From the NCBI RefSeq assembly GCF_910592395.1, contig NC_088310.1, forward strand, positions 22,267,501 through 22,331,500: a stretch of 64,000 bases of DNA, read 5' to 3'. Below, piece by piece: positions 1 through 13,100 of the stretch. The DNA is from Lineus longissimus (lineage: Eukaryota > Nemertea > Pilidiophora > Heteronemertea > Lineidae). The notes beneath the pieces were generated by a model. The model saw nothing but the letters and a program-made list of their open reading frames with translations, had not been told where the DNA came from and ran no database searches. How positions within the stretch are numbered: position 1 is the first letter of the stretch; each line of letters begins with the position of its first letter. The position numbers and the translations under genes were made by a program.

Positions 1-54
1 ATGTAAACAGGATATTTTGGCCAATCATATCAGAGGACTCTGTCCACAGGTTAC

Positions 55-205
55 CGGTCTTCCACTGTGTTGAGGCATACAGATCCTCCAATCGTGCCAG
101 GACACTTCATGCCTGGAATAGAACCCCGCCCAGGAGCAGTTAGATTCCCATTCCTGAAGCTTTTCGGAAGAGGCCTCTTTTATATCAGGTTTGTGATGGA
201 AATGA
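55..205 (-). CDS. candidate internal coding exon, unknown gene
   Basis: On the minus strand a pyrimidine-rich acceptor (ttttttcag) lies just above 205 and a donor (gtaacc) follows at 54-49. The 151 bp between them stay open in one frame and read as protein-like sequence rich in Trp, Cys and charged residues (for example SWAGFYSRHEVSWHDWR). I do not recognise the family. The plus strand also has an acceptor-like cacag at 45-49 and a donor-like site near 188, so the strand is not certain. The neighbouring exon would lie beyond the left edge of the window. This is a weak call resting on splice signals and composition only. Confidence 0.3.
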
Positions 206-1236
206 CTGAAAAAAAGTAGAAAAATCAACCTACCTCAGTAATATAATTGTCCAATTTTGTATCATGTGCTTTCTTATTGGACTCCGCTGCTTCTCTACTC
301 AAATTAACCCAAAGAGGGATTTCCTAGCCTTCTTGTTAACTAGTTTTTATGCGTCACTCATGTGGTTCAAAGTTGAAGTGTTTGAGTCACAGACACAGAA
401 GTACAATGTGTTTCATCGACACTTATCATCAAGGGACCATCTTAGGATAGGTTGATGCCATGAAACACTGAGTGTGTTCAGCTGCTCCCCCAACCTGCTC
501 CTTATCCTAAAATAGACAACAAGGATGCCATATTTGCATCAAGAATTTGGCTGCTGATGCGAAGTCACCTTTTTTTTCTAGACAATGGTTGTTTTCTTAT
601 GTAGCATCAAGCAATTTTGAGATTGTCCCCAAGTTGGTCATTGAGTTTGGTCCTTCAAAGATAACCATATCAGGTCATTTTGCTTTTACTCTATTTTCCC
701 AGATCTCCAGTTGATGAATCAGGCACAGAGTCCAAACATGGCCATTGAGGTCACATTATTTGAGATGTACATCTGCCTAGCCGCAAGTGACGTGCTTTCC
801 ATGTTTAATCAGTCATGTGTTCCCTGATGGTTAATAAGACTATCTTATCATCTCCTGATATAAAAATGATACACTCAATTTGGTTGATTATTTTATGTCT
901 GTCCAAACACATTATTGGGTCATGAAGGCAGTGAAATAGAACGACGGTGAAATCACATTTCTGACCTATCACAAGCAAGTCTAGTGTCGACTGTGACCAT
1001 ACTTGTTGGAACCAACCACTATAGTGCAACTCGTGCCAAGAAAATATGTTATTAACAATACACCGAAGTTATGCGATATCCGGTTCTGCCATGGTAGCAA
1101 AAATGGAAAAACTAATGGCTGATCCCTCATAGCACGAGTAGTTAAGTTAACCATAGCATTCATCCTGGGCTATCAGTCTGCTGGGAGATGTCCTTAAACC
1201 AAATTTTTGGTCTCCAGTATCGATCTTGTCAGAGTG
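206..1236. other. non-coding, nothing recognised
   Basis: AT-rich sequence between two candidate minus-strand exons. The short open frames here have no supporting splice signals and no protein-like composition that I can defend. No repeat structure is evident. Confidence 0.5.
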
Positions 1237-1441
1237 TTATCTTCCCTCCTTTGCAATATTCTTGTATCTGTCATCTCGGATGGCAGCACGTCCATCATGG
1301 TTGAAATGATTCAAAATTTCAATTTCCTCTAGGTAATAATCTGTTCGTTCAGGCTTGTTATCAGTATATCCTTTCCATGTTACTCTGGCATTGTCACATG
1401 AATTGAAACTGAAATGGATTACTTTTGCGAGATATGATGAT
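1237..1441 (-). CDS. candidate 3'-terminal coding exon, unknown protein
   Basis: Minus-strand reading frame that opens after an acceptor-like ttattaag (1450-1442) and ends at TAA (1239-1237). It has one phase base plus 67 codons and the stop. The product is protein-like, with segments such as NARVTWKGYTDNKPERTDYY and HFNHDGRAAIRDDRYKNI that have balanced charge and aromatic content, unlike the surrounding low-complexity translation. I do not recognise the family and found no upstream exon with confidence. It lies about 0.95 kb below the end of the glycosyltransferase gene on the same strand. That gene closes with its own stop at 2389, so this would be a separate gene or a relic. Confidence 0.33.
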
Positions 1442-2388
1442 CTTAATAAAAAGTGATCATTTATTTGTTGGGAAATAATCAACATGATGCATTTTCACAT
1501 AACAAAAAACAATGTTTATTTAACATTTTAATCGAGAAAAAGATAAACACATTCCTTATACATGTACATGTAGTAGATGAAAAAATGCTACTTTACAATG
1601 ACGTTTTCTGTCGGAGTAGGTCTTTGAGTAGGTATTTCCAGTGTTTTGACTTGACTACTCAAATGTCTAATGTCACGGAATTAGCCCTCCCACCAGGCAC
1701 CCACCTCTGTGTTTGACAAGTCTAAGCTAGAAAAAACACTGATCTGCATGTGCTGAAGGAAAATCACGAATACACTTGCATTGTGAAAGTAAATGAACAA
1801 GTCGTTCTACTGTGTGATGGTGTTTACATCATGCAATGCAAAAGCATGGAACCACTTCCAAAGCCTTTATACCATGCTTTCCTCCTTTGGTTGTTGTTTT
1901 TACCTCACTACCTGAGGATTTATTGCTTTACAGCATCTTGCAGCATGCCTGCCGCTTTCGTTGTGTGTGTGTAAAAATAGAAAAGAGTGTCAGTGACGCT
2001 GTATACCTTTAATAGAAAGTGGCTTGATTTCTCTAGGTTATACCAATACCATTCCTACCCTTTGTACATATGTGTCTAACAAATATGTACTTCCCAGCAT
2101 GGCGCTACATTTTATCATAATCTCATAATTCAATTCATAATTCAATTTTAGGGTTTTAAAGAAGTATTAATTATAGTCCATATATAGGGGGTACCTTCAG
2201 GAACAGACAATTTCTGTTTTGGGTCTTTTTAAACATGTTAAAAATCTCTCGGACCAGGCATTTTTCTCTTGAAAGCAACATTGGTTATCCATGTTTTTTT
2301 GGTGGTAGAACCAAGCACCAGGGTCCTATTATTGTGTCCAAGACAAGTGTTAGCTTATTTTGTGAAGGGCAAAGGTGACCAAGTTCTG
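1442..2388. other. non-coding, probable 3' flank/UTR of the GT31 gene
   Basis: No convincing coding exon. On the minus strand this is the region directly downstream of the GT31 stop codon and probably holds its 3' UTR. I could not fix the polyadenylation site. Confidence 0.4.
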
Positions 2389-3489
2389 TTAAGTCTGATG
2401 CAATAATGAACTTTTGTTGTTTTGTTTCCTTTTGTTTGCATAGACGTATCCTAAAGAAAATATAAACATTGATATGAGTAAGATAAAGAAACAACGCAAA
2501 CCCAGTCGATATAAACAGGAAACTGGATATTTTGCACCAGACTGGTTTTCATTTTCGGTTATATTCCATAATGCCTCCATGGAATGATGTTTGCACTGAT
2601 GTATAACTTTAACATCTGTCCGTATGTCACATTCATCCACGTCATGAATACTGCTCTCTATAAACCCACTTATATGGGTATGAGGCAACTGAAGAAGGTT
2701 AGCACACATCCCGGTGATGAAAATATCCTCAATCCAGAATGACGGAACATTGTGAGCTACTTTAATGATACTAGTGGCAGTTTTCAGTGAGATCACATAC
2801 CCTAACCCAATACAGTACGTTGGGTAAAATGCGTATGGGTATTCTGCCTCACTTGTTGCCCATTTCCCTGTACTGATTCGTCTACCCCTGAAGCAGTATC
2901 CCCCAACAAAATCCTCATTCTCTGGGATGGTTTCCAAGAATCCCACTAACTTGTGCACGTTCACGAAACAGTCCGAATCAGTTTTTAGAACGAATTTAGC
3001 ACCACGACAGAACTCCTGTACCCAACGCAATCCCATCAATGATTTTCTTGTCAGATTACGATAGTCATCTATGAAGTCTGCTTGGACTAGATCGTTGTGG
3101 CGTTTATGCTCATCTTTCAATTTTCCATCTATATTTTTGCCATTATTGTTCAAACCAAGCAAGAATACAGTCTGTATCGACTTATTCTTGATATGTTTTA
3201 CTCTTGCCCATGTTTTGCGGATGTTCTCTCGCCCTTTGAAATCGGATGGTTTGCTGAAAACAATTATGATTAAAAATGTGTCCTCCTGAATGACACAGGC
3301 GTCTGTGGTCCGCATCACATGTTTAAAAGTAAGTGGAAAGCAGTTGTCACATTTCAAAGGAGTGACTTGATATATTCCATTTAAATAGAGAATATCGTCA
3401 AAAGCACCAAATGCAAATAGTGTTATTCCAAGCACCAGTCCTCCAACTAGACACAGACGCAGGCACCGTGGTGAGGGTCGGTGACACAT
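2389..3489 (-). CDS. beta-1,3-galactosyltransferase-like enzyme (GT31 family), single exon
   Basis: A 366-codon uninterrupted frame with the hallmark blocks of glycosyltransferase family 31. An N-terminal type II signal anchor lies at about residues 10-30. Then come RENIRKTW (87-94, the family's RxxIRxTW block), VFLLG (108-112) and the block around QADFIDDYRNLTRKS (136-150). KTDSDCFVN (169-177) carries the metal-binding DxD-type motif, here DSD. YPTYCIGLGYVIS (212-224) and EDIF (244-247) complete the set. Family members are Golgi membrane enzymes that transfer Gal, GlcNAc or GalNAc in beta-1,3 linkage from UDP-sugars; the exact donor and acceptor cannot be told from sequence. Intronless coding regions are common in this family. 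The start at 3489 puts the signal anchor at the usual distance from the N terminus. Odd: a second strongly hydrophobic stretch (about 329-350) followed by a basic tail sits at the C terminus, where most family members have none. Confidence 0.92.
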   Translation of the reverse strand: MCHRPSPRCLRLCLVGGLVLGITLFAFGAFDDILYLNGIYQVTPLKCDNCFPLTFKHVMRTTDACVIQEDTFLIIIVFSKPSDFKGRENIRKTWARVKHIKNKSIQTVFLLGLNNNGKNIDGKLKDEHKRHNDLVQADFIDDYRNLTRKSLMGLRWVQEFCRGAKFVLKTDSDCFVNVHKLVGFLETIPENEDFVGGYCFRGRRISTGKWATSEAEYPYAFYPTYCIGLGYVISLKTATSIIKVAHNVPSFWIEDIFITGMCANLLQLPHTHISGFIESSIHDVDECDIRTDVKVIHQCKHHSMEALWNITENENQSGAKYPVSCLYRLGLRCFFILLISMFIFSLGYVYANKRKQNNKSSLLHQT

Positions 3490-4985
3490 TCCTTCTAATA
3501 TTGTTGTGTTCAGTATATTGATATTCCTTATCCCATCCTACAAATATTTCATTACAGAGTAAGTTATAACGTCGTTGCTGAAAATCTCTTCTAAGTTGCT
3601 GGTGGTGTGTTTCCTGTAATTTTGATTAGGAATAGGAGTTCACTTTTGTCATCCTCAATCTTCTTAGATGACATCTATTGGGCTGGCATACAATCTGGAA
3701 GAAAGGAAAAAAACACAGCATCATCATCAAAAATATCAATCACATTTAAAGAAAAGAGTTGCACTTCCTGATTTCGCTTTCCTTTTTTCTGAAGAAGAAA
3801 AGAAACAACAAAACACTTGTTCCAAACTTAACTGTTGAAAGGCAAGCGTACATGTACACATTCATACCCTAGACGATGCAAAGCAAAAATATCGAATGAA
3901 TAATGACATGCAATATGATACATTGATTTTGTCCTTTCAGCTTCACTAAGTGACAAGCGGCATTTGCTGACCATCATTTGTAAGTTCCAATTGATCAAGT
4001 TGAGGCTGCAGGCAATGAGGGCTACCAAATGAGGGCTACCTCCTGCATGCATGTAGCGTCTACTTGAATCTATGTATTGGCCAGAAAATCTGATGCCTGA
4101 AAATTGAAATTAAAGCTGCATTGTTATACTGATGGTATAATTACACATCCAAATCATGAATAGTTTTTAGGGCAAAATGCATTATTCTAATTGATACCCG
4201 CATTCATTCATCTATTAGTCTGAAATTATGCATTGTTGTGCGGTGTATAACTCTGCCAATGAGACCATCATGGTGACCAATATTGCTGATAGAAATCTAT
4301 GAATTATAATCACCCATCGCAAGAGCAGAGAAAAGCCATGTTGGAAACTTAAAGGGGATTTCGCATGACCAATGTTTCAGCTAACTTTTTACAATTTCTC
4401 AGGTGGTGAAATTGAATCTTCTCATTTCTTTCTGTTTATAAGTCCGGCGCAGATAAGTTAGCAAGATACTGCCAGATAAACATGCAGACAATAGCATTGT
4501 TGGTAGTTGGCTTTAACATGCAGTAGTTGTCTTTGTTTACTCACAACTTCCAGTAATAACGTGGTGCAGAACCCTTATCATGAATGTTGAGTGGCTTCAA
4601 TATTCATAATTTTGTCTGTTCAGCCTACATGTTCTGTCCGCTCTGTGCAGGTTTGTATTAGATAATGGTTGCTTCTGCGTGCACTACAGTGTGTAGGATC
4701 AGGAAGCTAATTACAATTCCTTGATTCAGTATTGTTGCTTGATAACAAAACAGCCGATACATTACCGTGTCAGTGTTATTTCAGATTTTCCAATAACATC
4801 CGATTTCATGCTACCGGTTCACCTGACAAGTGGGACTCCCAATGGCAAGATATCCTGTGTTAAGCTCAGTCCTGACATCTCTTAGTTGGATGGATATTCT
4901 GCCTTTGAGTCTTTTGACAGATGAAATTAGCTGCCGTGTTTTAAGCACAGAATTATGTAAATGATGAATGGTTGCAGCTACATGT
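3490..4985. other. non-coding upstream flank of the GT31 gene
   Basis: No exon with believable splice sites and protein-like composition was found. It presumably contains the promoter and any untranslated 5' exon of the minus-strand glycosyltransferase gene, but no core promoter motif stands out. Confidence 0.4.
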
Positions 4986-5288
4986 ACAGTAGAACCTCTC
5001 TATTGAGGACATCTTCAGGACTGACAAGTGCTGTCCTTAGTAGGGAGGTGTCCTGATTAGAGAGGTCAAATTGAATGGAAACAACCAATTTGGTACCAAA
5101 ACTAGTGCCCTTAATAGAGAGGTTGTCCTTAATAGAGAGGTGTCCGCTAAGGGAGGTTCCACTGCACATGTACTTTTACTGTCATGTACCAGTAAGAGAT
5201 TTCCCAGCTGGTTGATGAACATAGATGCACCCATTAGAGAGGGTGTCTTGATTACAGTGTGTTTGCTTAGTGAGGTTTCACTGTAATA
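4986..5288. mobile_element. short terminal-inverted-repeat (MITE-like) element
   Basis: Begins acagtagaacctctctattg and contains the inverted counterpart gggaggttccactg at about 5151-5164, so the ends of the first ~180 bp are imperfect inverted repeats. Internal sub-repeats of the type ttaatagagaggt recur at 5044-5066, 5111-5124 and 5129-5142. A second, diverged end (tagtgaggtttcactgtaa) closes at about 5286. The architecture resembles non-autonomous DNA transposons with a cagtggaacctc terminus. A related start (acagtggaacccctgtcg) occurs at about 29965. It has no coding capacity. The outer boundaries are approximate. Confidence 0.55.
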
Positions 5289-7941
5289 GGAGATGGAACA
5301 GGCTTTGTCTCATGTTGGAGTGGAGATCTATAATCATCGTTGCAGTTTAACAGCAACACAACCTACAGTGCAGTGCTTTTCTGGCTCCAAACAGCTCAAC
5401 CTGTAGTGTAACTGTTTCGTTGTGCTATGTATTACTATCAGAATGACTCATTGTAATTTGTACAGTTTAACTAAAACAAAACAACGCATTATTTCTCGAG
5501 AATATCTTAGAACATGCAAAATGAAAGAACGACATAAAATCATTCCCGAGTATGACGACGTATACGTACCATTTTCCTCTGCTAATATGCCACGATGTAG
5601 AGTGGCGCTTGAGACATGTATGAATTCGTCAAATATGAATATAATTGGATTGTATCCTCACCATCTGGCCTGCCTGCATCTGGGATTACACTGAACTCTC
5701 CATCACTACGCATATAAATCTCATTGAACCACTCAATGATGAATTCTGAAAAAAGTCCTTGAGAGCACGGTCACATGTGCATCTTCTTACCATGTACATT
5801 GCCTATTGATCACTGCTTCCATAACGATGAGAAGGCTGTATCTTTGAGTCAGCCTTGCCAGCAGTGCACCAATCTCTCTCTGAAAAGTTGCTGTGCTCTT
5901 GTACTATAGCATGCAGTCTGCTGAGTGATTGGTTTTTGAATATAATCTGTGTTGTTCAGCTGTGTCTGGTTGCTCTGGTGCTCCGTCTGGACTATGGGCC
6001 TACGCCGTTTGTTAAATATTTTGAATTTGTAATTGAATTTTTAAATGTCTAATTGCAGAAATACGTACTGAATACAAATTTCAACATTGCCATTGTGTAG
6101 ACTGATATACAAATACCATGAATACCAAGTTTAAACAAATTCGAATTTGCTGATGGATGCATAATATCACCAGGATATTGAGTGTGGGCACTAAGGAAGG
6201 AACTTGTCACCCTCTCTCATTATTGAGGGTCCTTATCTCCTCATCAACTGAATTTGTTGTCCATAAGGATTGTGCAATTAGACTGGCAGGGCATCTATAA
6301 TAGCTTACAATATTCATAATCCATACCTTGAGGACTTTTGAGAGAAAGTTTGAGAGAAAAATCCTCAATATGAGTTTTGTTAATGCATAAGCACTCATCT
6401 TCAACAGAATGTTAAAAAAATGCAGACAGTGATAGGGACTTATGGCGTTATGAACAAAAAATTACTTATGTAATCTGGAAGAAATCCACACACCTTGGAT
6501 CAGTGATGAGAAGAAAACGCTTCCTTTCAGTTTCTGCAAAGAATCGGAATGCTGTAATGAGAATAACCAAGTTATGTTTTATTGTATTCCTTGTACTGGT
6601 ATGGTTGTCTGGTTACCTTGGTAACTTGCTAAACGTCTTATTGCACCACTATTAATGACCTTTGGGAAGAAGTGTGATGATGGTATGTTGGACAAGGCAT
6701 GTTCATCATCAGCTGAAAGTACAATGACGATAATGTGTATGAAAAAAGTATCAAAACGGGAATACTTGCCACAACTGTGAGGATAATATGAATCGTGGGG
6801 CAACCACTTGACTGACGTCATTATAATGTCAAGAAAATCAATGAGAATAAGATGTCTGACCCCAAAACCTTGGAGGCTAATCTGACCTCATACGGACAGA
6901 GGCACTCATCCTTTTATGGACATGGCCTTGATGATATATTTGATGTAACACTTTAACATTTCAACTGTATTTATGCATTAACCACTAAATTTTGGCAGCA
7001 AACATGATATTTGGTCGACTGCTATTGAAAAGGAGAAAGATCACCAACCAGCTTCATGTACATGAGATTGCGTATTTGATGGATATATTTTTAAATGATG
7101 AGAGAGAAGTCCAGCTTTCAGTTTTTCTGAAAGATTGTGTGAATTGCTGGGAATATATGGATCAAAAATTGTCCACCGTCGAGTGAAAGTTACAGACCTC
7201 ACAATAAGAATGTTTGAAATCCCACCCTGACAAAGCCGCTAAGAATTCTTGTGGCTGCCTGTCTGCTGCTACATGACAAGACATTTTATTGTCATGCAGA
7301 CAGAGGAAGCATCTCCCATGAGATATTGCATGATAGAAATGAGAGTTATGAGGGGTAGAGGCATTGCGAATCATATGAATCATAGCTTGGATATGAACCA
7401 TTCTCTCTCTGGGGCACTGGGTTCCAAGTGGAGAATGTGCATATACTAATACGTGTCTAATGGTAGCTAAGAGTTCCTGTGTCGTAGGTGCTGTAGTGTA
7501 CATCACGAAGTGCATCCAAACACTTGCTGGATTGGTAGTGCCTTCTTTACAGAGGCTCTGAAACTATCAGTAGTGCCGACTTTATCTCGGGACACACTTC
7601 CTTTATAACAGAACACTTTGTCAAGGAATCTCTTAAATAATATGCAGGCTTTATCAATCTCACCTTAGAGTCACCAATTCTCATAAATCATGGTCTGAAA
7701 AGGATTTTTATGCGAATAATCATTTGTTCAACCTGACTGCAAATACTTGTTGTATTCCACTCCGATGCACAGAATGATGCGTTGTTTAGATGTGGTGCCC
7801 ATCCATCACGGAATATGAAGCCAATTAGCAGTGCCAATTCAGCAGCAATTGATCAACTACTTTAATGTGCTGCCATTAACAATGTGGAAAGATATGATAC
7901 AGGCAGTGTCCATTTGGCACAAGTACTTGAGCAGTGTTTTT
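5289..7941. other. non-coding, nothing recognised
   Basis: Open frames of 60-117 codons occur on both strands (for example 5422-5694 plus, 7162-7515 minus), but none has flanking splice signals or recognisable motifs. No clear tandem repeat is seen. It may be intron of the upstream part of symplekin, whose first identified exon begins at 10127. Confidence 0.4.
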
Positions 7942-9664
7942 GGCTCACCGTAGGGGAGTCTATGTAATACCGCAGTGTCCGTCGTCCGTCGTCCGTCGTC
8001 CGTCGTCCGTCGTCGTATCCTATTTCAAAAACAGTGGCACGTTTCTTAACCGCTAGGGCTATGAACTTGAAACTTTGTACACAGCACCCCCTAGGTCAGG
8101 TGACCTCTGACACTGAATTTCGGTCCGATCTGATTCTCAACTTGGCCACCAGGGGGCCAAATGTCGATATCTAAAAAGTGTGATATCTCGCTTATTAGTG
8201 ACTTGTTTTCGATGAAACTTGTGTTGTAGGTACTCATAGCAAATATACATCTTATATCGTACGGGTTTTTAATTTGACCTACTTTTTAAGTTCACAGAGG
8301 TCATATGGCATAAATTGGCCGTTAGAGTGTAAACTATGGCACGTTTCTTAACCACTAAAGCTATGAACTTGAAACTTAGTACATATAACCCGCTATATCA
8401 CATAGCCTCTGGTGCTGAATTTCAGTTTGATCTGATTCTCAACTTTGCCACCAGGGGGCCAAAAGTGGAAATCTAAAAAGTGTTATATCTCGCTTATAAG
8501 TGAATTATTTTCGATAAAATTTTCATGGTAGGTACTCTTAGGAAGAATACATCACATATCTTACGGGTTTTTAATTTGACCTACTTTTCAAGGTCACAGA
8601 GGTCATATGGCGTAAATTGGTCGTTAGAGTGTAAACTATGGCACGTTTCTTAACCACTAAAGCTATGAACTTGAAACTTGGTACATATAACCCCCTATAT
8701 CACATAGCCTCTGGTGCTGAATTTCAGTTTGATCTGATTCTCAACTTTGCCACCAGGGGGCCAAAAGTGGATATCTAAAAAGTGTGATATCTCGCTTATA
8801 AGTGACTTGTTTTCGATAAAATTTTTATGGTAGGTACTCTTAGGAAGAATACATCACATGTCTTACGGGTTTTCAATTTGACCTACTTTTCAAGGTCACA
8901 GAGGTCATATGGCGTAAATTGGCCGTTAGAGTGTAAACTATGGCACATTTCTTAACCAGTAAAGTTATGAACTTGAAACTTGGTGCATATAACCCCCTAC
9001 ATCAGATAACCTTTGATGCCGAATTTTGGCCTGATCTGATTCTTTATTCGGCCACCAGGGGGCCATAATGGAAAAAGGAAGAAGTGCAATATCTTGCTTA
9101 TTTGAGTGAATTGTTTTCGATAAAATTTTTATGGCAGGGACTTCTAGCAAGGATACACCACATGTCCTAGGATTTTTGGATTTGACCTCCTTTTCTAGGT
9201 CACAGAGGTCAAATGGCGTAAATTGGCCATTAGAGTGTAACTATGGCACGTTTCTTAACTGCTGAAGCTATGAACTTGAAAGTTGGTACATGTAACCCCC
9301 TACATCAGATAATCTCTGACACCGAATTTTGGCCTGATCTGATTCTTGATTTGGCCACCAGGGGGTCAAAACTGAAAAGGTAGGACGTGCAATATCTCGC
9401 TTATTAATGACTTTTTTTCAATGAATTTTTTATTGCAGGGACTCTTAGCAATCACACGATATTGATCTTGTTGATGTCATAGACAATTATTGGTTGGATC
9501 ATAAACTTATATATACTGCCCTGTCTTATTACTTGACATCAATACACATCTAAAAAAAGTCTTCATGCCTGATTGTGTTCACCATATTCACCTCTAAACT
9601 AAGCATGATCCTGCCTACTAAAAGATGTATACGGTGAGCACAATGGCCCCTGGCCGTTTCATTG
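7942..9664 (+). mobile_element. family A interspersed element with ~302 bp tandem modules
   Basis: It starts after a T run with ggctcaccgtaggggag, followed by a gtccgtc tract (about 7978-8016), and ends with acggtgagcacaatgg and ggccgtttcatt at 9664. Between these lie about five head-to-tail modules of ~302 bp. Each begins near tatggcacgtttcttaacc (about 8036, 8338, 8640, 8941, 9245) and contains ccaccagggggcc, a gatatctcgctta block and the motif aaggtcacagaggtca. The same termini and modules recur at 27831-29605 and 33402-34474, which shows it is a dispersed family. No protein is encoded, so it is non-autonomous. The design (short ends, microsatellite, tandem core) recalls bivalve pearl-like elements, but I cannot prove a relationship from sequence alone. 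Confidence 0.75.
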
Positions 9665-10126
9665 ATGAATAGAGTCTTCACCATGGACCACACGCTCAGA
9701 AATATGCAGTCCATGTGATTGTTGAGGTCGGAGTGTGTGTTGTCAAGGTAACCAGACTGGGCTGTTATCTTTTCTGCCATGTTGATATTATTCTGCTTCT
9801 TTATTTACTCCGCATACTAAAATCGTTTGGCTCATGGACTGCAGATTTTTATAACAATTTAATCTAAAACCACTTAGAATTTCGCTGTTGTAGGAAGGTG
9901 ACAAATTAGAGAAGCCACAGACACACAGTGTTCTGCATGTTGAGCTGTTTCTCATTTTAGTGATGCGACTACTGTAAACCCTTTTATCCTATCCTTTCAT
10001 TTTTTCATCCTTTCAAGGTATTTGAATTTCAGTTGTGCTGACATCAGATGCGTATCTGGCAAATATCCATTGAGCATGCATTAAACATCATGTTCTTAAT
10101 ATTTCTGTCTATTTCTCCTCCTGCAG
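9665..10126. other. intron sequence upstream of the first identified symplekin exon
   Basis: No coding signal. It ends in the polypyrimidine tract and cag acceptor (10121-10126) of the exon that starts at 10127. Confidence 0.5.
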
Positions 10127-13100
10127 GCTGTCCAGGATGCTTACGATGAGGAGGAGGAGGATGTTGCCAGACAATCTTCTATACAGACACTCGTTGGTGA
10201 GTTGAATACTACTCTGTTGCCTCTTCCTTGAAGTAAACTGTTAAGCAGAGTTACCTCTGCCCTGTGCCTTTCCCAGGACAACCATTGGTTGTCTGGAGTC
10301 TTTCTCCACTGCCTGTGATTTTACACTGCTCAACAATTTTTCCATGACTGCGGCAGAGACTTCTTATCATTCTCTACAGATCTTCCCCAAGTGTTGTAGG
10401 ATCTTTACTACAATAGAGTATGGGTCTAAAACTATTTATTATTTTGGGTATTAAAGTTGTCAACTGCATAGGGGATTTCCATGACTTACGGTTCTGCCAT
10501 CTGTACCAACCATTCTGATCTATATATTGACATCATCTTTCTGCAGGGGGTTCTATCCACCGTGTTGACAAGCCAGAGGCCCGATTACCCGTATCCTCAT
10601 CTCAGAGCACTTCATCCAGGAAAGGCATCAAGCAGTTCAAACTCTCCTTAGTAACAAGACCCATGGATCCAGCAATGAGGGAAGAGTTTGCCCTCGATGC
10701 TTATCAGCGGATCCTTGCTGCTGAAAGTGAGTTTGCATGTGCAGGTTGTAATGCCAGTTTGGTCTCCTGGGCTATCATGAATGCCTTGACAAGCTGGGCT
10801 GGTGTGCTGGTTGCTCCTGGACAAACAAACATTTGTGGATCTCTGTTGAATTCTAATGAAATTATTTGCTAGCATAAAATAGAAGTACAGCATTTTGTGC
10901 AGCTCTGTAACTAATTTTATTTTGTGTAAAAAACTAATGCAGATTCAGAACAATCACCTTTTAAAACTTGGAGCTTGAATTTGATGCCCTTGAAAGAGGG
11001 TAGGGCTCTTTGATTAACCTTTGCAGCCCAACATTTCATTTGTATATTCAGTTCAAGATGTGTAGAGTCTAGATATTGGCTTCTTGTTTTTTTAAGAGAA
11101 CTGTGGTGTTGGGAATGCCAGTATGGTTAGATCGAAAGTTCTTAGTAGTCTCGCTGCCATGATGGGACTAAGGTTCAAGGAAGGTAAGACCCTAATTTCA
11201 CCATGCAAGCTGTTTTTTGGGAGTATGGCTCCAGTGCAAGAAATGCGAGAATACAGCAATTGATGAATGATACATAGAAGTGAGGTAATACACAAAAGTG
11301 AAAAGTACTGATGCCTTGCTGATTGGCCAGACAATTAAACGTTGGTGGTAAAACTGGTTGATACTGAGTATAGATCAAACATATGTTGAGTTGATCTTTT
11401 TTGCTTTTTTGACAGCCTTGCTGGACTACATATTTGCTGATTTACGGAATCGTACAGATCTTGCATTTGATTGGCTGTATCAAGAATACTCCAACAGACA
11501 AGGTTACATTATTCAGTCAGTCGATCCGAATTGGCAAAAGATCACGAGTTACGATGAATGTCTGACTCGTCTGCTGAGTGGACTCCTTGAAAGGCCTGAT
11601 CAGAGAGAGGGGTAAGGGACCGATAAGCATTTGTACCTACATTCTGCATAAAGAACATGAAGAATGGTGCTATATTCATGCTAGGGCTGACGAAAAATGG
11701 ATCTCTGGAGATTCTCCTGTTGAATGGCTCTGGCATTTCCAATAACATTATCATTAAAGGCGTAGATGTCATTCTTTGTAATGCGTAACATCTCCTTGCC
11801 TCAAAGCAGGTATTGAAGTTTAAGAGGAGTTTTAAAACTGATTAAATCATGCAACCAACATTCAGAGAGAATTTGGCGTAATATATTATTTGCAGGAATG
11901 AAACTACAGAAAAACAACAGTCATTCTAATGTCTGCTTTGTACTTTCGAAGGTTATTCAGTAGACTGCTTCTTGAAGCACCGAGGTTAACAGCAAATGCC
12001 ATTGGAGTGTTAAAGCAGTACTGCCAAGATGAGGTGAGTGACATGTCATTTACCAACTGGTTCTTTTGTAAACTGTCTCTTTCCCTGACCTGAGATTTAG
12101 AACCAAATGCTGAAACAGAGTTCCGTCCTCAGTCCAAATGTCAATATAAAGGAGTTTACTTCACAGAATCCGTTAGGCCTTTGGTATAATTTGTATTCCG
12201 TATAACAGCAATGTTTATAGGAATGCACTTGACTGTACATAGATCAGAGCCAGAGGTAAAAAATGTATTAAACATTTTTGCTTTATGTGTATATATATAT
12301 TTTATTTATGTGTATGTTATTGCATTTTGGACAATGTCCTAAAATAGATTCCACAATGCTGTTTTCCAGACTCGTATATACCTGGGAATGTCCACACTTA
12401 AGGAATTGATATTGAAAAGACCAACTCACAAGGTGGAGCTCCTTAACCTGTTACTCGAATTCGCAGCAAATGAAAACCCTGAGGTGCGAAACAATGCGAT
12501 GAGAATGATTAAAGTTCTGCATGAGAGGCAGGAGATGGAATCATTTATTGAGGTATGTTTTAGAGTTATTCATTCCTAACGGTGTCCTGTGCTGCTTGTG
12601 TGCCTCCACAATATGGGAAGATTTGAATCAGAAGTAATTACTGAAAGAGAAACTAATTTATGCATGGTCAATAAATCGACTTTCTATTTGAGTATATTTC
12701 TTGATAAGATGGCAATTTTGTACAATGCCCCTGATTGTGAACATAAATTTGATGTAAGTATTCTTTACTTTTCAGAGACATGCTCAAATGCTTCTGAAAG
12801 ATTTACTCATGCCTGCTCCTACTGCCGAAATTTTCCACAAGCGTTCATCAGGGATGGAGACACAAGATGCCTGGACAGAAGAGTCAATCAAAATATGCCT
12901 TTATCTTTACCTTGGCTTGATGCCTATCAATCATAAATTAATACACGAGTGAGTAAAAAGAGAAAGGTTGATTTTAAGTCATTTCATGGTTTCTCTTTTA
13001 AAGATAATGAGCCCTGCTAAATTGGTGAATGAGAAGTGGACTTCCGTCAACAGTCATGTTAACACCATCGTAGTCCATCGAATCGTTGATTAAAATGCTG

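Noticed and set aside
7162-7515. 117-codon minus-strand frame
   Set aside because: Composition is His/Cys/Met-rich and irregular, with no motif and no splice support. Of a length expected by chance in a 64 kb window.
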